Assembly: GCA_035547515.1 (NCBI GenBank)
Contig: DASZUS010000026.1
Span: forward strand, 113,371 to 177,370
Direction of reading: 5' to 3'
Length of the DNA: 64,000 bases
Origin: DASZTV01 sp035547515
GTDB lineage: Bacteria > Actinomycetota > Actinomycetes > JAFAQI01
Shown here: in pieces, positions 49,164-58,531 of the stretch
Layout of the letters: the number at the start of each line of letters is the position of its first letter
How positions within the stretch are numbered: position 1 is the first letter of the stretch
Notes under the pieces: model-generated
Told to the model about the DNA's origin: nothing
Databases searched by the model: none
Seen by the model: the letters and a program-made list of their open reading frames with translations, nothing else
Translations under genes and position numbers: made by a program

Positions 49164-51224
49164 ATGAGCATCACCGAGCAGCGCACCGACCCCAAGGTCG
49201 CGCCGACCGTCGACGTCGGTGACGAGTCTGTCGGCCTGCGGGTGCTGCAACGGGTCGTCCTGCCGATGTCGGACGACATGGACGTGCTGCCGCTCTACGT
49301 CGAGACCGACCTCGACCGCGGGTCAAACCTCGCCGTCCTCGATGCCACCGACATCGAGGAAGAGGAGAAGAAGAAGAAGACGCAGTCCTCGGCGGTGGTC
49401 AACGCAGCCGCCGGCACGTCGCAGTCGCTGATTCGCGCGCTTGGCAACCCGTCGGGGATGGGCGACCTCGCGAACCGGCGCTCAGCCGTGATCACGGCTG
49501 GCGAGCGGGTCTCGTTCGGCACCTACTTCAACGCCTTCCCCGCGTCGTACTGGCGACGCTGGAGCGTCATCGAAGAGGTCGTGCTGCGGGTCCGGGTCAG
49601 CGGCGAGTGCACGGTCGTCGTCCTGCGCTCCAATGCCAAGGGCCACGCTCACCCGGTCGAGTCGATCCAGGTGGCCGACAAGGGCGATCTCACGATCAAG
49701 CTCCCGCTGTCGACGTTCGTCGACGGGGGCTGGTACTGGTTCGACATCGTCGCGGGACCCGAGGACGTGACGCTGGAGTCCGCGGAGTGGGCGGCACAGA
49801 CCGACCGGCAGGCGAGCGGCCGCGTCTCGATCGGCATCACGACCTACAACCGAGCCGACTTCTGCGTCGACGGCCTCTCGGTCCTGTCGACGGCGACCGA
49901 CGTGCTCGACCTCGTCGACAAGGTCTACGTCATCGACCAGGGCACCGAGAAGGTGCAGGACCACCCGGAGTTCACCGAGGCGACCAAGGGCATCGGCGAG
50001 CGACTGGTTGTCATCAACCAGGGCAACCTCGGCGGGTCAGGCGGCTTCTCCCGCGTCATGGATGAGACCGCCAAGGCCGGTACGAGCGACTACGCGCTGC
50101 TGCTCGACGACGATGTCGTCACCGAGCCCGAGAGCATTATTCGTGCGGTCACGTTTGCCGACCTCGCCCGCAAGCCGACGATCGTCGGCGGCCACATGTT
50201 CAGCCTCTACGACCGCAGCGTGCTTCACGCGTTCGGTGAGACCGTCGCGCCGTACAGCTGGTGGTGGGGCCCGGCGCCGCGGACCTATCACGGCCACGAC
50301 TTCGGCCGTCGGTCGCTGCGGCACACCTCCTGGCTGCACCGGCGGGTCGACGTCGAGTACAACGGCTGGTGGATGTGCCTGATCCCGACCCACGTGATCC
50401 GGGAGATCGGCCTGGCGCTGCCGGTCTTCATCAAGTGGGACGACGCGGAGTACGGCATCCGCGCCAAGGCCGCCGGCTTCCCGACGGTGTCGATGCCAGG
50501 TGTGGCGGTCTGGCACGTGCCGTGGCAGGACAAGACCGACGCGGTCGACTGGCAGGCCTATCACCACCTGCGCAACCGGCTGGTGGCCGCCTTGCTGCAC
50601 TCGCCGTACAAGCGCGGCGGGTCGCTGGTCAGCGAGAGCTCGCAGCACCAGGTCCAGCACCTGCTGTCGATGCAGTACTCCACCGCGAAGATGCGGCTGA
50701 TGGCCCTCGAGGACATCCTGAGCGGTCCCGAGCACATGCACGCGACCCTGCCGACCAAGCCGGCCGAGCTTCGCCAGGTGCGCTCGACGTTCAGCGACGC
50801 GCAGGGCAGCAGGGACGTCGAGGCGTTCCCCGCCGCCAAGCGCAAGAAGCCGCCGAGGCGCGGCAAGGAGCCAACCTCGCCGTCGAACCCGATCGACCTC
50901 GTGATCAAGGCGACGGTCGGTGGTCTGCGCCAGCTGCGCCCGGTCGACCCAGCGACGAAGGACCGCCCCCAGGCCGTGGTGGCGAGCCAGGACGCCCACT
51001 GGTGGATCCTCTCGCCGCTCGACGGCGCGATCGTGTCCGCGGCCGACGGCGTCACCGCGTCTTGGTACAAGCGCGACCCGAAGCTGTTCCGCGAGCTGAT
51101 GCAGGCGAGCGCCGTCGCGCACGCCCGCCTCTATCGCGAGTGGCCGGCCCTCGCCGAGCGGTACCAGCAGGCGGCGGCGGACGTCACGTCGCCGGAGCAG
51201 TGGCGCCGAGCATTCGAGGCCTGA
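49164..51224 (+). CDS. glfT2: Galactofuranosyltransferase GlfT2
   Basis: A 686-aa polymerising transferase. The N-terminal beta-rich domain (residues 1-190) is followed by a GT-A domain with IGITTYNRADFCVDGL, NLGGSGGFSRVM and the metal-binding LLLDDDVVTEPESI. WDDAEYGIRAKAAGFP supplies the catalytic acids, and VAVWHVPWQDK the acceptor-site His/Trp. A helical C-terminal region follows. In mycobacteria GlfT2 adds alternating beta-1,5/1,6 galactofuranose to build galactan on decaprenyl-diphosphate. A Glu/Lys run (EEEEKKKK) near residue 70 and a basic KRKKPPRRGK stretch lengthen it. ATG 49164 has GGGAGA upstream. Confidence 0.95.
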   Translation: MSITEQRTDPKVAPTVDVGDESVGLRVLQRVVLPMSDDMDVLPLYVETDLDRGSNLAVLDATDIEEEEKKKKTQSSAVVNAAAGTSQSLIRALGNPSGMGDLANRRSAVITAGERVSFGTYFNAFPASYWRRWSVIEEVVLRVRVSGECTVVVLRSNAKGHAHPVESIQVADKGDLTIKLPLSTFVDGGWYWFDIVAGPEDVTLESAEWAAQTDRQASGRVSIGITTYNRADFCVDGLSVLSTATDVLDLVDKVYVIDQGTEKVQDHPEFTEATKGIGERLVVINQGNLGGSGGFSRVMDETAKAGTSDYALLLDDDVVTEPESIIRAVTFADLARKPTIVGGHMFSLYDRSVLHAFGETVAPYSWWWGPAPRTYHGHDFGRRSLRHTSWLHRRVDVEYNGWWMCLIPTHVIREIGLALPVFIKWDDAEYGIRAKAAGFPTVSMPGVAVWHVPWQDKTDAVDWQAYHHLRNRLVAALLHSPYKRGGSLVSESSQHQVQHLLSMQYSTAKMRLMALEDILSGPEHMHATLPTKPAELRQVRSTFSDAQGSRDVEAFPAAKRKKPPRRGKEPTSPSNPIDLVIKATVGGLRQLRPVDPATKDRPQAVVASQDAHWWILSPLDGAIVSAADGVTASWYKRDPKLFRELMQASAVAHARLYREWPALAERYQQAAADVTSPEQWRRAFEA

Positions 51225-51251
51225 CCCCGGTTCGAGCACGGTGACGGCGAA

Positions 51252-51749
51252 ATGAGCACAGGCACGGGCGGGCTTTCTCTTCCGCCGGGTTCGCAGATCA
51301 TGCTGAGCGCGACCACACCGGGCTGCAACGGCGACTGCCTGCGCCATCGCGAGGGCAGGGTGCTGCTGTCGCCGATCTCGCGTAACAGCTCTTCACTGGA
51401 TCGAGCGGACGCGACGTGGGTGGTGCGCGCGGGGTTGGCTGACCCCTCGAAGCTGTCGCTGGAATCGCTCAACCTGCCCGGCAACTTCCTGCGCCACCAC
51501 CACGGCGAGCTCGTCCTCCACTACAACGACGGCGACCGGCAGCACGCGTTGGATGCCACGTTCGACGTCTCGCCGGGCAAGAACGGGCAGGGCATCTCGT
51601 TGTCGTCGCCCGACTTCCCGTCGCGCTTCATTCGCCACTATGCGGGCGAGGTGTTCCTCGCCGCGCGAGGCGGCCCGGAGCACTGGGCAAGCGCGACGTC
51701 GTGGGAAGACGACGTCAGCTGGCTGGCGCGCCCGCCCTGGACTGTCTGA
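51252..51749 (+). CDS. Free-standing AbfB (CBM42-like) arabinofuranose-binding domain protein
   Basis: A 165-aa beta-trefoil-like protein made almost only of AbfB repeats. Examples are ATWVVRAGLADPSKLSLESLNLPGNFLRHHHGELVLH and ISLSSPDFPSRFIRHYAGEVFLA. AbfB/CBM42 domains bind arabinofuranose side chains in arabinofuranosidases. Here there is no catalytic domain and no signal peptide. It follows glfT2 by 27 bases, so a role in sensing or handling arabinofuranosyl or galactofuranosyl glycans is possible. ATG 51252 has no strong ribosome site. Confidence 0.8.
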   Translation: MSTGTGGLSLPPGSQIMLSATTPGCNGDCLRHREGRVLLSPISRNSSSLDRADATWVVRAGLADPSKLSLESLNLPGNFLRHHHGELVLHYNDGDRQHALDATFDVSPGKNGQGISLSSPDFPSRFIRHYAGEVFLAARGGPEHWASATSWEDDVSWLARPPWTV

Positions 51750-51776
51750 CCGGGTAACCGGCGTGCCTGCGGGAGC

Positions 51777-54191
51777 TCAGCCCGCCGAGCGGGTGGCCGC
51801 GGCGTCCGCTTCGGCGGCGTCCCAGATCTCCCGGGCCCGCACCCAAGCCGGCTTCCACGGCTTGAACCGGCCGGCCCAGTGCACCACCTTCGGGTGCTCG
51901 AGGTCTTCCAGCCGCGGGCACCAGTTCCACCCACGGTCGAGAACGAACCTGTCATTGCCGGCGTAGGCATTGAGGACCGCTTGGTCGTTCATCTCGTACC
52001 GCTCGACGTACGGGAAGAACTCCTGGCAGAAGCGATCGGCGCGCATGCGCGCGAGGTCGAACACCATGACCCCGGCGTTGAACACCCCGAAGTCGAACTT
52101 GTGTCGCAGGTGGGTGCGGGCGATCAGCTCCTCGGCGAGCTCAGGGTGTCCCTGCGCCCGCAACCGGTACGCCGTACCGCGGAGCTCGTTGAACCCGCTC
52201 AGGTAGCGCCAGCGGGTCGACGAGGCGGCCGCCAGCGGGCTGCCCTGCAGGTCCAGGTCGGCGAGCTCCGCGATGTCGGCGAGGCACACGGCGTCGATGT
52301 CGTGGTGCACGACTCGGTCGACGTCCTTGAGAACCTCGGGGAGCAGCAGCCGGTCCATGGTCGCGATGGTGATGTGCGCGATCATCGAGGCGAGGTTGCC
52401 GTAGTCGATGCTGTCGGTGGGAAGCCAGACGAACGACACCGTCGGGAACATCTTCGCCAGCCGGTCGAAGTCGGACCGGCCGTGGTCGCGGCACATCACG
52501 AACAGCCGGATCGAGCGGCTTGCTCGCCGCACGATCGAGTCCAGGCAGACTTCCATCTGATGCTTGAGGTTGCCGTCAAGGGAGAACTCGAGGTTGATCT
52601 CGGGGCCGCCCGGCCCGGGCTCGGTGCGTTCGACGACTACCTGCTTGGCCCGCACCGAGCGGCAGACCGCGTCGATGTTCAGCTTCAGCGGAAGCGGTGC
52701 GGCGTAGTCGGCGTCGCGCGCGATGCGGGTCTGGACCGCATCGGCGCATGCCGCCCGCCAGGCGTCGTAGACCGCCGCCTCGTCGTCGCCCGCGATGATC
52801 CGGGTGATCGCCGCGCCGATGCTGCCGGGGGCATCCGAGGCCAGGAACGCGGGGACGTCAGCCGCCCGCATCAGGTAGTAGGTGTCCCAGTCGGCGCAGC
52901 CGACGGGCCCGTAGCGGCGCAGGTACTCGAGGGTCTCTGGGGTGAGGGTGCGCAGGCCCGCGACTCCGTCGACGGTGATCGACGCGAAGACCGGTCGGTA
53001 GCGCTCGTCGAACGGGAAGTTCGGTGTCATCCCGAACAGCGGCAGCGGCAGCCGTCCGATCGCGAACAGCCAGGTCCCTCGCGGTACGTCGGCGTACGCC
53101 GTCGCGTTGCGGCCCGCCGCGTAGAGCCAGACGGTGGTGTCCGCTGCGTCGAGGGCGCGATCGGGGTCGGTGCGCGCGACGAGGTCGTTGGCGCGGCGGA
53201 CCAGTGCCGGGTCTCCGTCGAAGCGGACATTGCGGCGGACTAGCCGGCGGAGGATGGCCCGCGGCTGCCGCGGCCCTGCCTGGCCGGCCCTACGCCGCTG
53301 GTGCGGCTGCGGGCTGCTGTCGTCGAGCAGGACGAACGCGATCGGCCGGTCGGCGTCGAGCTCACTGCGCTGGGATCGGCGGCCGTACCAACGGCGTAGC
53401 TCCGCCGCTCGGGCGAGGATCGCCTCGTTGTCACCGGCGCCGGCTACCGCCTGCTCGAGCGCCCAGGCGGACAGCTCCTCCTCGCCGCGGGCGAAGCTCA
53501 CGTTCGCGATGCCGCGCCAGCCGACCGCGGTGATCGGCGGAGAGAGCTTTCCGGATCGCAGCTGCCGGAGGACGCGGGCGCCCTCGTCGGGGGCCACGGC
53601 GAACGCGGCGCGGAAGAACTCGCCCGGCGCGAGTGCCAGCACCTTGGCTACATCGTGGCGGCGCAGCAGCTCCCAGGCGAAGCCGGGCTGCCAGTCGTAG
53701 AGGGCCAGGATGGCGCGGCAGACATCGCCGGCGAGAGCGGTCTCGGGGTTGTGTTGGATGGCCAGCGCCAGGGTGCGTGCGCGACCCTCTCGGCCGCGGT
53801 TCATCATCGTGCGCCAAGCGGCGACGGTCGCGGCGTGGATGTCGGCGGTCTTCTCGAGCGTGGTCGTGAAGTCGTCGTAGGTCCGGGTGGTGATCAGGGC
53901 GTGCTCGACCTGCTCTATCCGGTCGATCGGCGGTACGTCGATCCCGCGTCCGGGCCGCCCCGCCGGCAGGGTGCGGGCATGGCGCGCCTCGAGTCGCCGG
54001 TACATGAGGACCAGCCGCGCGATGCGCCGTTCGCGCTCGGTCAGATGCTGTGATGCGAGACGGCGCCGAAGCTCGGGGATCACGCGGAGAAGTCGCCTCT
54101 TGCCGGGGGCTGAGATGCTCGACGTTAGCGGAGTTCCCTGCGAGGTTTCTGAGCGCTTCCTGAAAGCGCTGGCGCTCAATAGATTTCGCAT
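51777..54191 (-). CDS. Large protein with C-terminal GT8-type glycosyltransferase domain
   Basis: An 804-aa protein. Residues 1-260 are mainly helical (ERRIARLVLMYRRLEARHAR, TTTLEKTADIHAATVAAWRTM), with possible TPR-like repeats. A middle part with NVRFDGDPALVRRANDLVAR is of unknown fold. The last 280 residues resemble GT8: INLEFSLDGNLKHQMEVCLDS, DRVVHHDIDAVCLADI with a DxD, FNAGVMVFDLARMRAD and HWAGRFKPWKP. It may add a hexose to an envelope glycan or protein. ATG 54191 was chosen; GTG 54083 is possible. It ends 27 bases from the convergent AbfB gene. Confidence 0.75.
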   Translation of the reverse strand: MRNLLSASAFRKRSETSQGTPLTSSISAPGKRRLLRVIPELRRRLASQHLTERERRIARLVLMYRRLEARHARTLPAGRPGRGIDVPPIDRIEQVEHALITTRTYDDFTTTLEKTADIHAATVAAWRTMMNRGREGRARTLALAIQHNPETALAGDVCRAILALYDWQPGFAWELLRRHDVAKVLALAPGEFFRAAFAVAPDEGARVLRQLRSGKLSPPITAVGWRGIANVSFARGEEELSAWALEQAVAGAGDNEAILARAAELRRWYGRRSQRSELDADRPIAFVLLDDSSPQPHQRRRAGQAGPRQPRAILRRLVRRNVRFDGDPALVRRANDLVARTDPDRALDAADTTVWLYAAGRNATAYADVPRGTWLFAIGRLPLPLFGMTPNFPFDERYRPVFASITVDGVAGLRTLTPETLEYLRRYGPVGCADWDTYYLMRAADVPAFLASDAPGSIGAAITRIIAGDDEAAVYDAWRAACADAVQTRIARDADYAAPLPLKLNIDAVCRSVRAKQVVVERTEPGPGGPEINLEFSLDGNLKHQMEVCLDSIVRRASRSIRLFVMCRDHGRSDFDRLAKMFPTVSFVWLPTDSIDYGNLASMIAHITIATMDRLLLPEVLKDVDRVVHHDIDAVCLADIAELADLDLQGSPLAAASSTRWRYLSGFNELRGTAYRLRAQGHPELAEELIARTHLRHKFDFGVFNAGVMVFDLARMRADRFCQEFFPYVERYEMNDQAVLNAYAGNDRFVLDRGWNWCPRLEDLEHPKVVHWAGRFKPWKPAWVRAREIWDAAEADAAATRSAG

Positions 54192-54278
54192 AGCCGGGCG
54201 CTCGTGACAAAATAGTAAGACAACGAAAGTATCTTGTTGGTCGGCCGCCAGCGGATGCGCGGACGGGGAGGTGCAGCC

Positions 54279-55190
54279 GTGACCCCGGAAGGCGTCGATC
54301 TCGCCCTCTCGAAAGAGTCCCCCGCCGATGACACGCTCTTGATCGTGCGGACCCCGCCGGCCGGACCGGTAACCCAGCCGCAGCGGCTCGGCTGGTATGC
54401 CCGCCTGCAGGGACACCGCCGGACCTGGATGGCGATCCGCGGCTTCCGCGAGATCCTGCTGGTCGCGGGCGTCTACTCGCTCTACGACGCCACCCGCTAC
54501 CTCGTCGCAGGAAAGTCGAGCGAGGCCTTCGAGAACGGTCACTCGCTCCTGCGGGTCGAGAAGGACGTGGGGCTCGCTCCCGAGCACTGGCTCAACAAGC
54601 TGTTCTCTGCCCACCTCGCGCTGGGCCTGCCCGCGGACTACGTCTACGCGACGTTGCACTACATCGTGACGCCCGTCGTGCTCGTGTGGCTGTGGCGGCG
54701 GCACGGCTCGGCGTACTCACACGCTCGCTCGGTCCTGATGGTCGCCACGATCATCGGCCTGGTCGGGTTCTCGCTGCTGCCCGTGGCTCCGCCGCGCCTC
54801 CTGCCGGAGTTCGTCGACACGATGGCGAAGTTCTCCCACTACGGCTGGTGGAGCAACGCGGCGAGTGCGCCGCGCGGTCTCGGGGCGGACACCAACCAGT
54901 ACGCCGCCCTGCCCTCGCTGCACGTGGGCTGGGCGCTGTGGTGCGGCTGGCAGCTGGTCCGCTACGGCCGCCATCGCATCACGCAGGTGCTGGGCGCGCT
55001 CTACCCGATCCTGCTCTCGGTCGTGGTCATGGCCACGGCGAACCACTACCTGATCGACGTGCTGGCGGGCGTCGTGGCAGTGGCGTTGGCCTACGGCATC
55101 GTGCGGCTGCTCACGATGGCGGGCCTCGTGCTGCCGCCGGGCGGCACATCGCCGGGGGTACCCGCTGGTCCGGAGCCGGCGACCACCTAG
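54279..55190 (+). CDS. PAP2-superfamily membrane phosphatase
   Basis: A 303-aa protein with about six membrane helices and the PAP2 active site spread over three motifs: the Arg/Pro-containing VAPPRLLPEF region, ALPSLHVGWALWCGW with a catalytic His, and ATANHYLIDVLAG with the second His and Asp. GGGGAGG stands 8 nt before GTG 54279. A PAP2 gene also follows glfT2 in mycobacteria, where it is linked to decaprenylphosphoryl-arabinose supply. A similar role in lipid-phosphate removal for envelope glycan synthesis is likely but unproven. Confidence 0.87.
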   Translation: MTPEGVDLALSKESPADDTLLIVRTPPAGPVTQPQRLGWYARLQGHRRTWMAIRGFREILLVAGVYSLYDATRYLVAGKSSEAFENGHSLLRVEKDVGLAPEHWLNKLFSAHLALGLPADYVYATLHYIVTPVVLVWLWRRHGSAYSHARSVLMVATIIGLVGFSLLPVAPPRLLPEFVDTMAKFSHYGWWSNAASAPRGLGADTNQYAALPSLHVGWALWCGWQLVRYGRHRITQVLGALYPILLSVVVMATANHYLIDVLAGVVAVALAYGIVRLLTMAGLVLPPGGTSPGVPAGPEPATT

Positions 55191-55203
55191 GCATCCTTGC
55201 CAG

Positions 55204-56850
55204 ATGCCCTCGACGTACGCCGGCATCGGCGTCAGCACCGGCATCGCGGTGGGCCCGGTCGGTCGGGTGCACGGCCCGGTCCCGCCACCGCGCGACGGGG
55301 CGCCCGTCGACGTGCCCGCCGAGACCGACCGCGCGCGCGAGGCCTTCGCCGCCGTGGGCGAGGAGCTCGAGGCACTGGCGTCCCGGGCCGGGGCGTCGGG
55401 CGCGGTGCTGGTCCGTCAGGCCCGCATTGCCCGCGACCCGTCGCTCACCGCACTGGCGTCGCAGCTGGTGAGCTCCGGCCGGGCTGCGCCGCGGGCCGCG
55501 TGGGAGGCGTTTGCGGCGTACCGCGACATGCGGGCCTCCGACCCGATGCGGGCGGTGCCCGACCGGGCGGAGCTCGACGACATCCGCGACCGCGTGGTGG
55601 CGCGGCTGCTCGGTGAGCCGGCCCCCGGCATCCCCGATCCGGGCACGCCCTTCGTGCTGGTCGCGCGGGACCTGTCTCCGGCGGTCACCGCCGGGCTGGA
55701 TCCGCAGCGGGTCCTCGGCATCGTGACTGAGCGGGGCGGCCCGACCAGCCACACCGCCGTGCTCGCGAAGTCGCTCGGGATCCCCGCGGTGGTCTCGTGT
55801 CCGGGGGTCGCGTCGCTGCGGACCGGACAGCGGGTGATGGTCGACGGCGCGACAGGTGAGGTCACCGCCGATCCGGACTCGGGCACGGTGGGCGAGGCAG
55901 TGAAGGCGCCCGTCTCGACCGAGCCGGCACCGCTCGGTCCCGGCCGCACCAAGGACGCGCGGCCGGTGCAGCTGCTCGCCGCGATCGGCGGTGCGGCGGA
56001 CGTCGAGGATGCGATCGCGGCGGGCGCGGAGGGCATCGGCGTCTTCCGTACCGAGTTCGCGTTCCTGGATCGGGACGAGCCGCCGTCGGTCGCCGAGCAG
56101 GCTGCGGCGTACCGCGAGGTGCTCGATGCGTTTGCGGGACGTGAGGTCACGGTTCGCACGCTCGACATCGGCGCGGACAAGCCGGCGTCATTCGTCCGCC
56201 TCGGCGACCAGCCCAACCCCGCACTCGGCGTGCGCGGGCTGCGGGTGGCGCGCCGGCACCTGGAGCTGCTGACCGACCAGCTGACCGCGATCGGGATGGC
56301 GTCGCGCGGGTCGGCGGCTCAGGTTCGCGTGATGGCGCCGATGGTCGCCACTGCTGCGGAGGCGGCGTGGTTTGCGGCGCAGTGCCGCGAGCACGGCGTC
56401 GCGACGCCCGGGGTGATGGTCGAGGTCCCGGCGGCGGCGTTGCGAGCGGGCGACCTGCTTCAGGTCGTCGACTTCGTCTCGGTCGGCAGCAACGACTTGG
56501 CGCAGTACACGTTCGCGACCGACCGGGCGGACGGGGAGCTCGCCGACCTGCTCGACCCGTGGCAGCCGGCGTTTCTGGACCTGGTCGCGACGGTGCTGCG
56601 AGCCGGTGCGCTGGCCGGCCGGCCGGTCACGGTGTGCGGCGAGGCGCCGAGTGATCCGCTGCTCGCGCTCGTGCTCGTCGGGTTGGGCGCTGGCGCCCTG
56701 TCGATGACCTCGCGGGCGCTTGCCGACGTACGCGCGACGTTGCTGCGCCACACGTCGGACGACTGCGTCCGGTACGCCGCGGCGGCACTGTCCGCTGATG
56801 GCCCGTCCGAGGCCCGGGCCCGAGTGCGAGACGCCCTCGATCGCTCCTAG
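55204..56850 (+). CDS. ptsI: PTS enzyme I (phosphoenolpyruvate-protein phosphotransferase)
   Basis: A 548-aa enzyme that starts the phosphotransferase cascade by moving phosphate from PEP to HPr. The phospho-His is in RGGPTSHTAVLAKSLGIPAVV near residue 190. The TIM-barrel part has GIGVFRTEFAFLDRDEPPSV, PALGVRGLR, FVSVGSNDLAQYTFATDR and the catalytic Cys in TVCGEAPSDP. No HPr or EII gene is in the window, so it is an isolated general component. ATG 55204 follows PAP2 by 13 bases. Confidence 0.95.
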   Translation: MPSTYAGIGVSTGIAVGPVGRVHGPVPPPRDGAPVDVPAETDRAREAFAAVGEELEALASRAGASGAVLVRQARIARDPSLTALASQLVSSGRAAPRAAWEAFAAYRDMRASDPMRAVPDRAELDDIRDRVVARLLGEPAPGIPDPGTPFVLVARDLSPAVTAGLDPQRVLGIVTERGGPTSHTAVLAKSLGIPAVVSCPGVASLRTGQRVMVDGATGEVTADPDSGTVGEAVKAPVSTEPAPLGPGRTKDARPVQLLAAIGGAADVEDAIAAGAEGIGVFRTEFAFLDRDEPPSVAEQAAAYREVLDAFAGREVTVRTLDIGADKPASFVRLGDQPNPALGVRGLRVARRHLELLTDQLTAIGMASRGSAAQVRVMAPMVATAAEAAWFAAQCREHGVATPGVMVEVPAAALRAGDLLQVVDFVSVGSNDLAQYTFATDRADGELADLLDPWQPAFLDLVATVLRAGALAGRPVTVCGEAPSDPLLALVLVGLGAGALSMTSRALADVRATLLRHTSDDCVRYAAAALSADGPSEARARVRDALDRS

Positions 56851-56855
56851 AGCGC

Positions 56856-56895
56856 ATGGCACATCGCTACAGCTATAGCGATAGCTATGTGCCAT
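56856..56895. terminator. Bidirectional terminator between ptsI and MFS gene
   Basis: Outer stem ATGGCACAT (56856-56864) with ATGTGCCAT (56887-56895), a 6-base bulge, then inner stem AGCTAT/ATAGCT around AGCG. It lies between two convergent stops and is A/T-richer than the flanks. Confidence 0.7.
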
Positions 56896-56899
56896 CCGC

Positions 56900-58531
56900 T
56901 CACGCCGGGGTCTCGAGCTCCTCGATCTCCTCGGGTGCCGGCAGCCCCATCGCCTCGGCGACCTCGAGGCCCTCGCTGAGCTGAGCACCCTCTGCGGGGC
57001 CATATGCCGTGCGCAGCTTGACCTCCTTGAGCATCAGCGCGCCGATCACGCCGAGGGCCGCCACCGGAAGGCAGCCGAGGAAGACCACGTGGAAGGAGTC
57101 GGTGAAGCCCTGGTGAACCGGGTTGAGCAGGACCGGCGGAAGCTTCTTCAGGGCTGCGGGGTTGGCCGTGACGGAGGCGCCGTTGATGTGCGAGAGGCCC
57201 GCCTTCACTACCGGGTTGTCGCGGATCGCGGCAGGGATCTGCGCGATCTGTTTGGGCAGGTTGTGAGCGAGCCGGCTGGTGAAGATCGTGCCGAACACCG
57301 CCGTACCGACCGCACCGCCGATCGAGCGGCCGAACGCCGCCAGCGAGGTGGCGACGCCGAGCTCGGTGTACTCGACGGCGTTCTGCGCGACCAGCATCAG
57401 GACCTGCATCGTCATGCCGAGGCCGGTGCCCATGAGCGCCATGAAGATCACGGTCTGCCAGAACGGCGTCGTCGTCGTGAGGTGGGAGAACAGGTAGATC
57501 GCGAGCGTCATCAGGATCGTGCCGGCGATCGGGAACCGCCGGTAGGTCCCGGTCGCGGCGATCCGCCGCCCGCTGACGATGGACATGACCAGGACGAAGG
57601 CCATGATCGGCGCCATCTCCAGGCCGGACGCGGTTGGCGAGGCTCCGTGCACCACTTGGAGGAACAGCGGCAGGAACGTCAGGGCGCCGAACATCGAGAA
57701 CCCGACAGTCCCGCCGGTGATGAACGACGTACGGAACACCGAGTTGCGGAACAGGCTCAGCGGGACGATCGGCTCCTCGGCGCGTTGCTCGATCCGCACG
57801 AAGATCGCGAACAGCACCAGCGCGCCGACGCCGAGCCCGATGATCGTCGCGGATCCCCACGCGTAGTTCACGCCGCCCCAGGTGAGCATCAGGATCAATG
57901 CGGTGACGGCGACGGAGAGCACCGCCGCGCCCAGGTAGTCGATCTTGTGCTCCACCTTGGTCATGTCCCCGTGCAGGAAGGCCGCGACGGCCACGAGCGC
58001 GATCGCGCCGATCGGGAGGTTGATGTAGAACACCCAGCGCCACGTCAGCGACTCCGTGAAGAACCCGCCGATCAGCGGGCCTGCGACGCTCGCGACGGCG
58101 AACGCCGATCCGATCAGGCCGGTGTAGCGGCCGCGCTCCGCGGGCGGGACGACGTCCCCGATGATCGCCTGCGCGCCGACGATCAGGCCGCCGGCGCCGA
58201 GACCCTGGATGGCGCGGTACGCGATGAGCTGGTCGAGGTTCTGCGCGATGCCGGACAGCGCAGACCCGATGAGGAAGATCACGATCGCGGCCTGGAAGAA
58301 GCCCTTGCGGCCGTACAGATCGCCGAGCTTGCCCCACAGCGGCACCGTCACCGTCGAGGCGAGGATGTACGACGTGACCACCCACGACAGGTGGTTCAGC
58401 CCTCCGAGGTCACCGACGATCGTCGGCAGGGCCGTGGCGACGACGGTCTGGTCGAGCGCAGCGAGGAACATGCCGAGCATGAGCCCGACGAAGACCAGCC
58501 GGATCTGACGCTTGCTGAGTTCGACAGGCAC
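56900..58531 (-). CDS. DHA2/EmrB-type MFS drug exporter
   Basis: A 543-aa transporter with 14 predicted membrane helices. The family motifs are LDQTVVATALPTIVGDLGG in helix 1, WGKLGDLYGRKGFFQ between helices 2 and 3, and AIQGLGAGGLIVGAQAIIGD in helix 4-5 (motif C region). Such proton antiporters export drugs and lipids. The soluble tail ends with an acidic LPAPEEIEELETPA. GTG 58531 overlaps the MarR stop by one base (TAGTG), so regulator and pump form one transcript. Confidence 0.92.
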   Translation of the reverse strand: MPVELSKRQIRLVFVGLMLGMFLAALDQTVVATALPTIVGDLGGLNHLSWVVTSYILASTVTVPLWGKLGDLYGRKGFFQAAIVIFLIGSALSGIAQNLDQLIAYRAIQGLGAGGLIVGAQAIIGDVVPPAERGRYTGLIGSAFAVASVAGPLIGGFFTESLTWRWVFYINLPIGAIALVAVAAFLHGDMTKVEHKIDYLGAAVLSVAVTALILMLTWGGVNYAWGSATIIGLGVGALVLFAIFVRIEQRAEEPIVPLSLFRNSVFRTSFITGGTVGFSMFGALTFLPLFLQVVHGASPTASGLEMAPIMAFVLVMSIVSGRRIAATGTYRRFPIAGTILMTLAIYLFSHLTTTTPFWQTVIFMALMGTGLGMTMQVLMLVAQNAVEYTELGVATSLAAFGRSIGGAVGTAVFGTIFTSRLAHNLPKQIAQIPAAIRDNPVVKAGLSHINGASVTANPAALKKLPPVLLNPVHQGFTDSFHVVFLGCLPVAALGVIGALMLKEVKLRTAYGPAEGAQLSEGLEVAEAMGLPAPEEIEELETPA

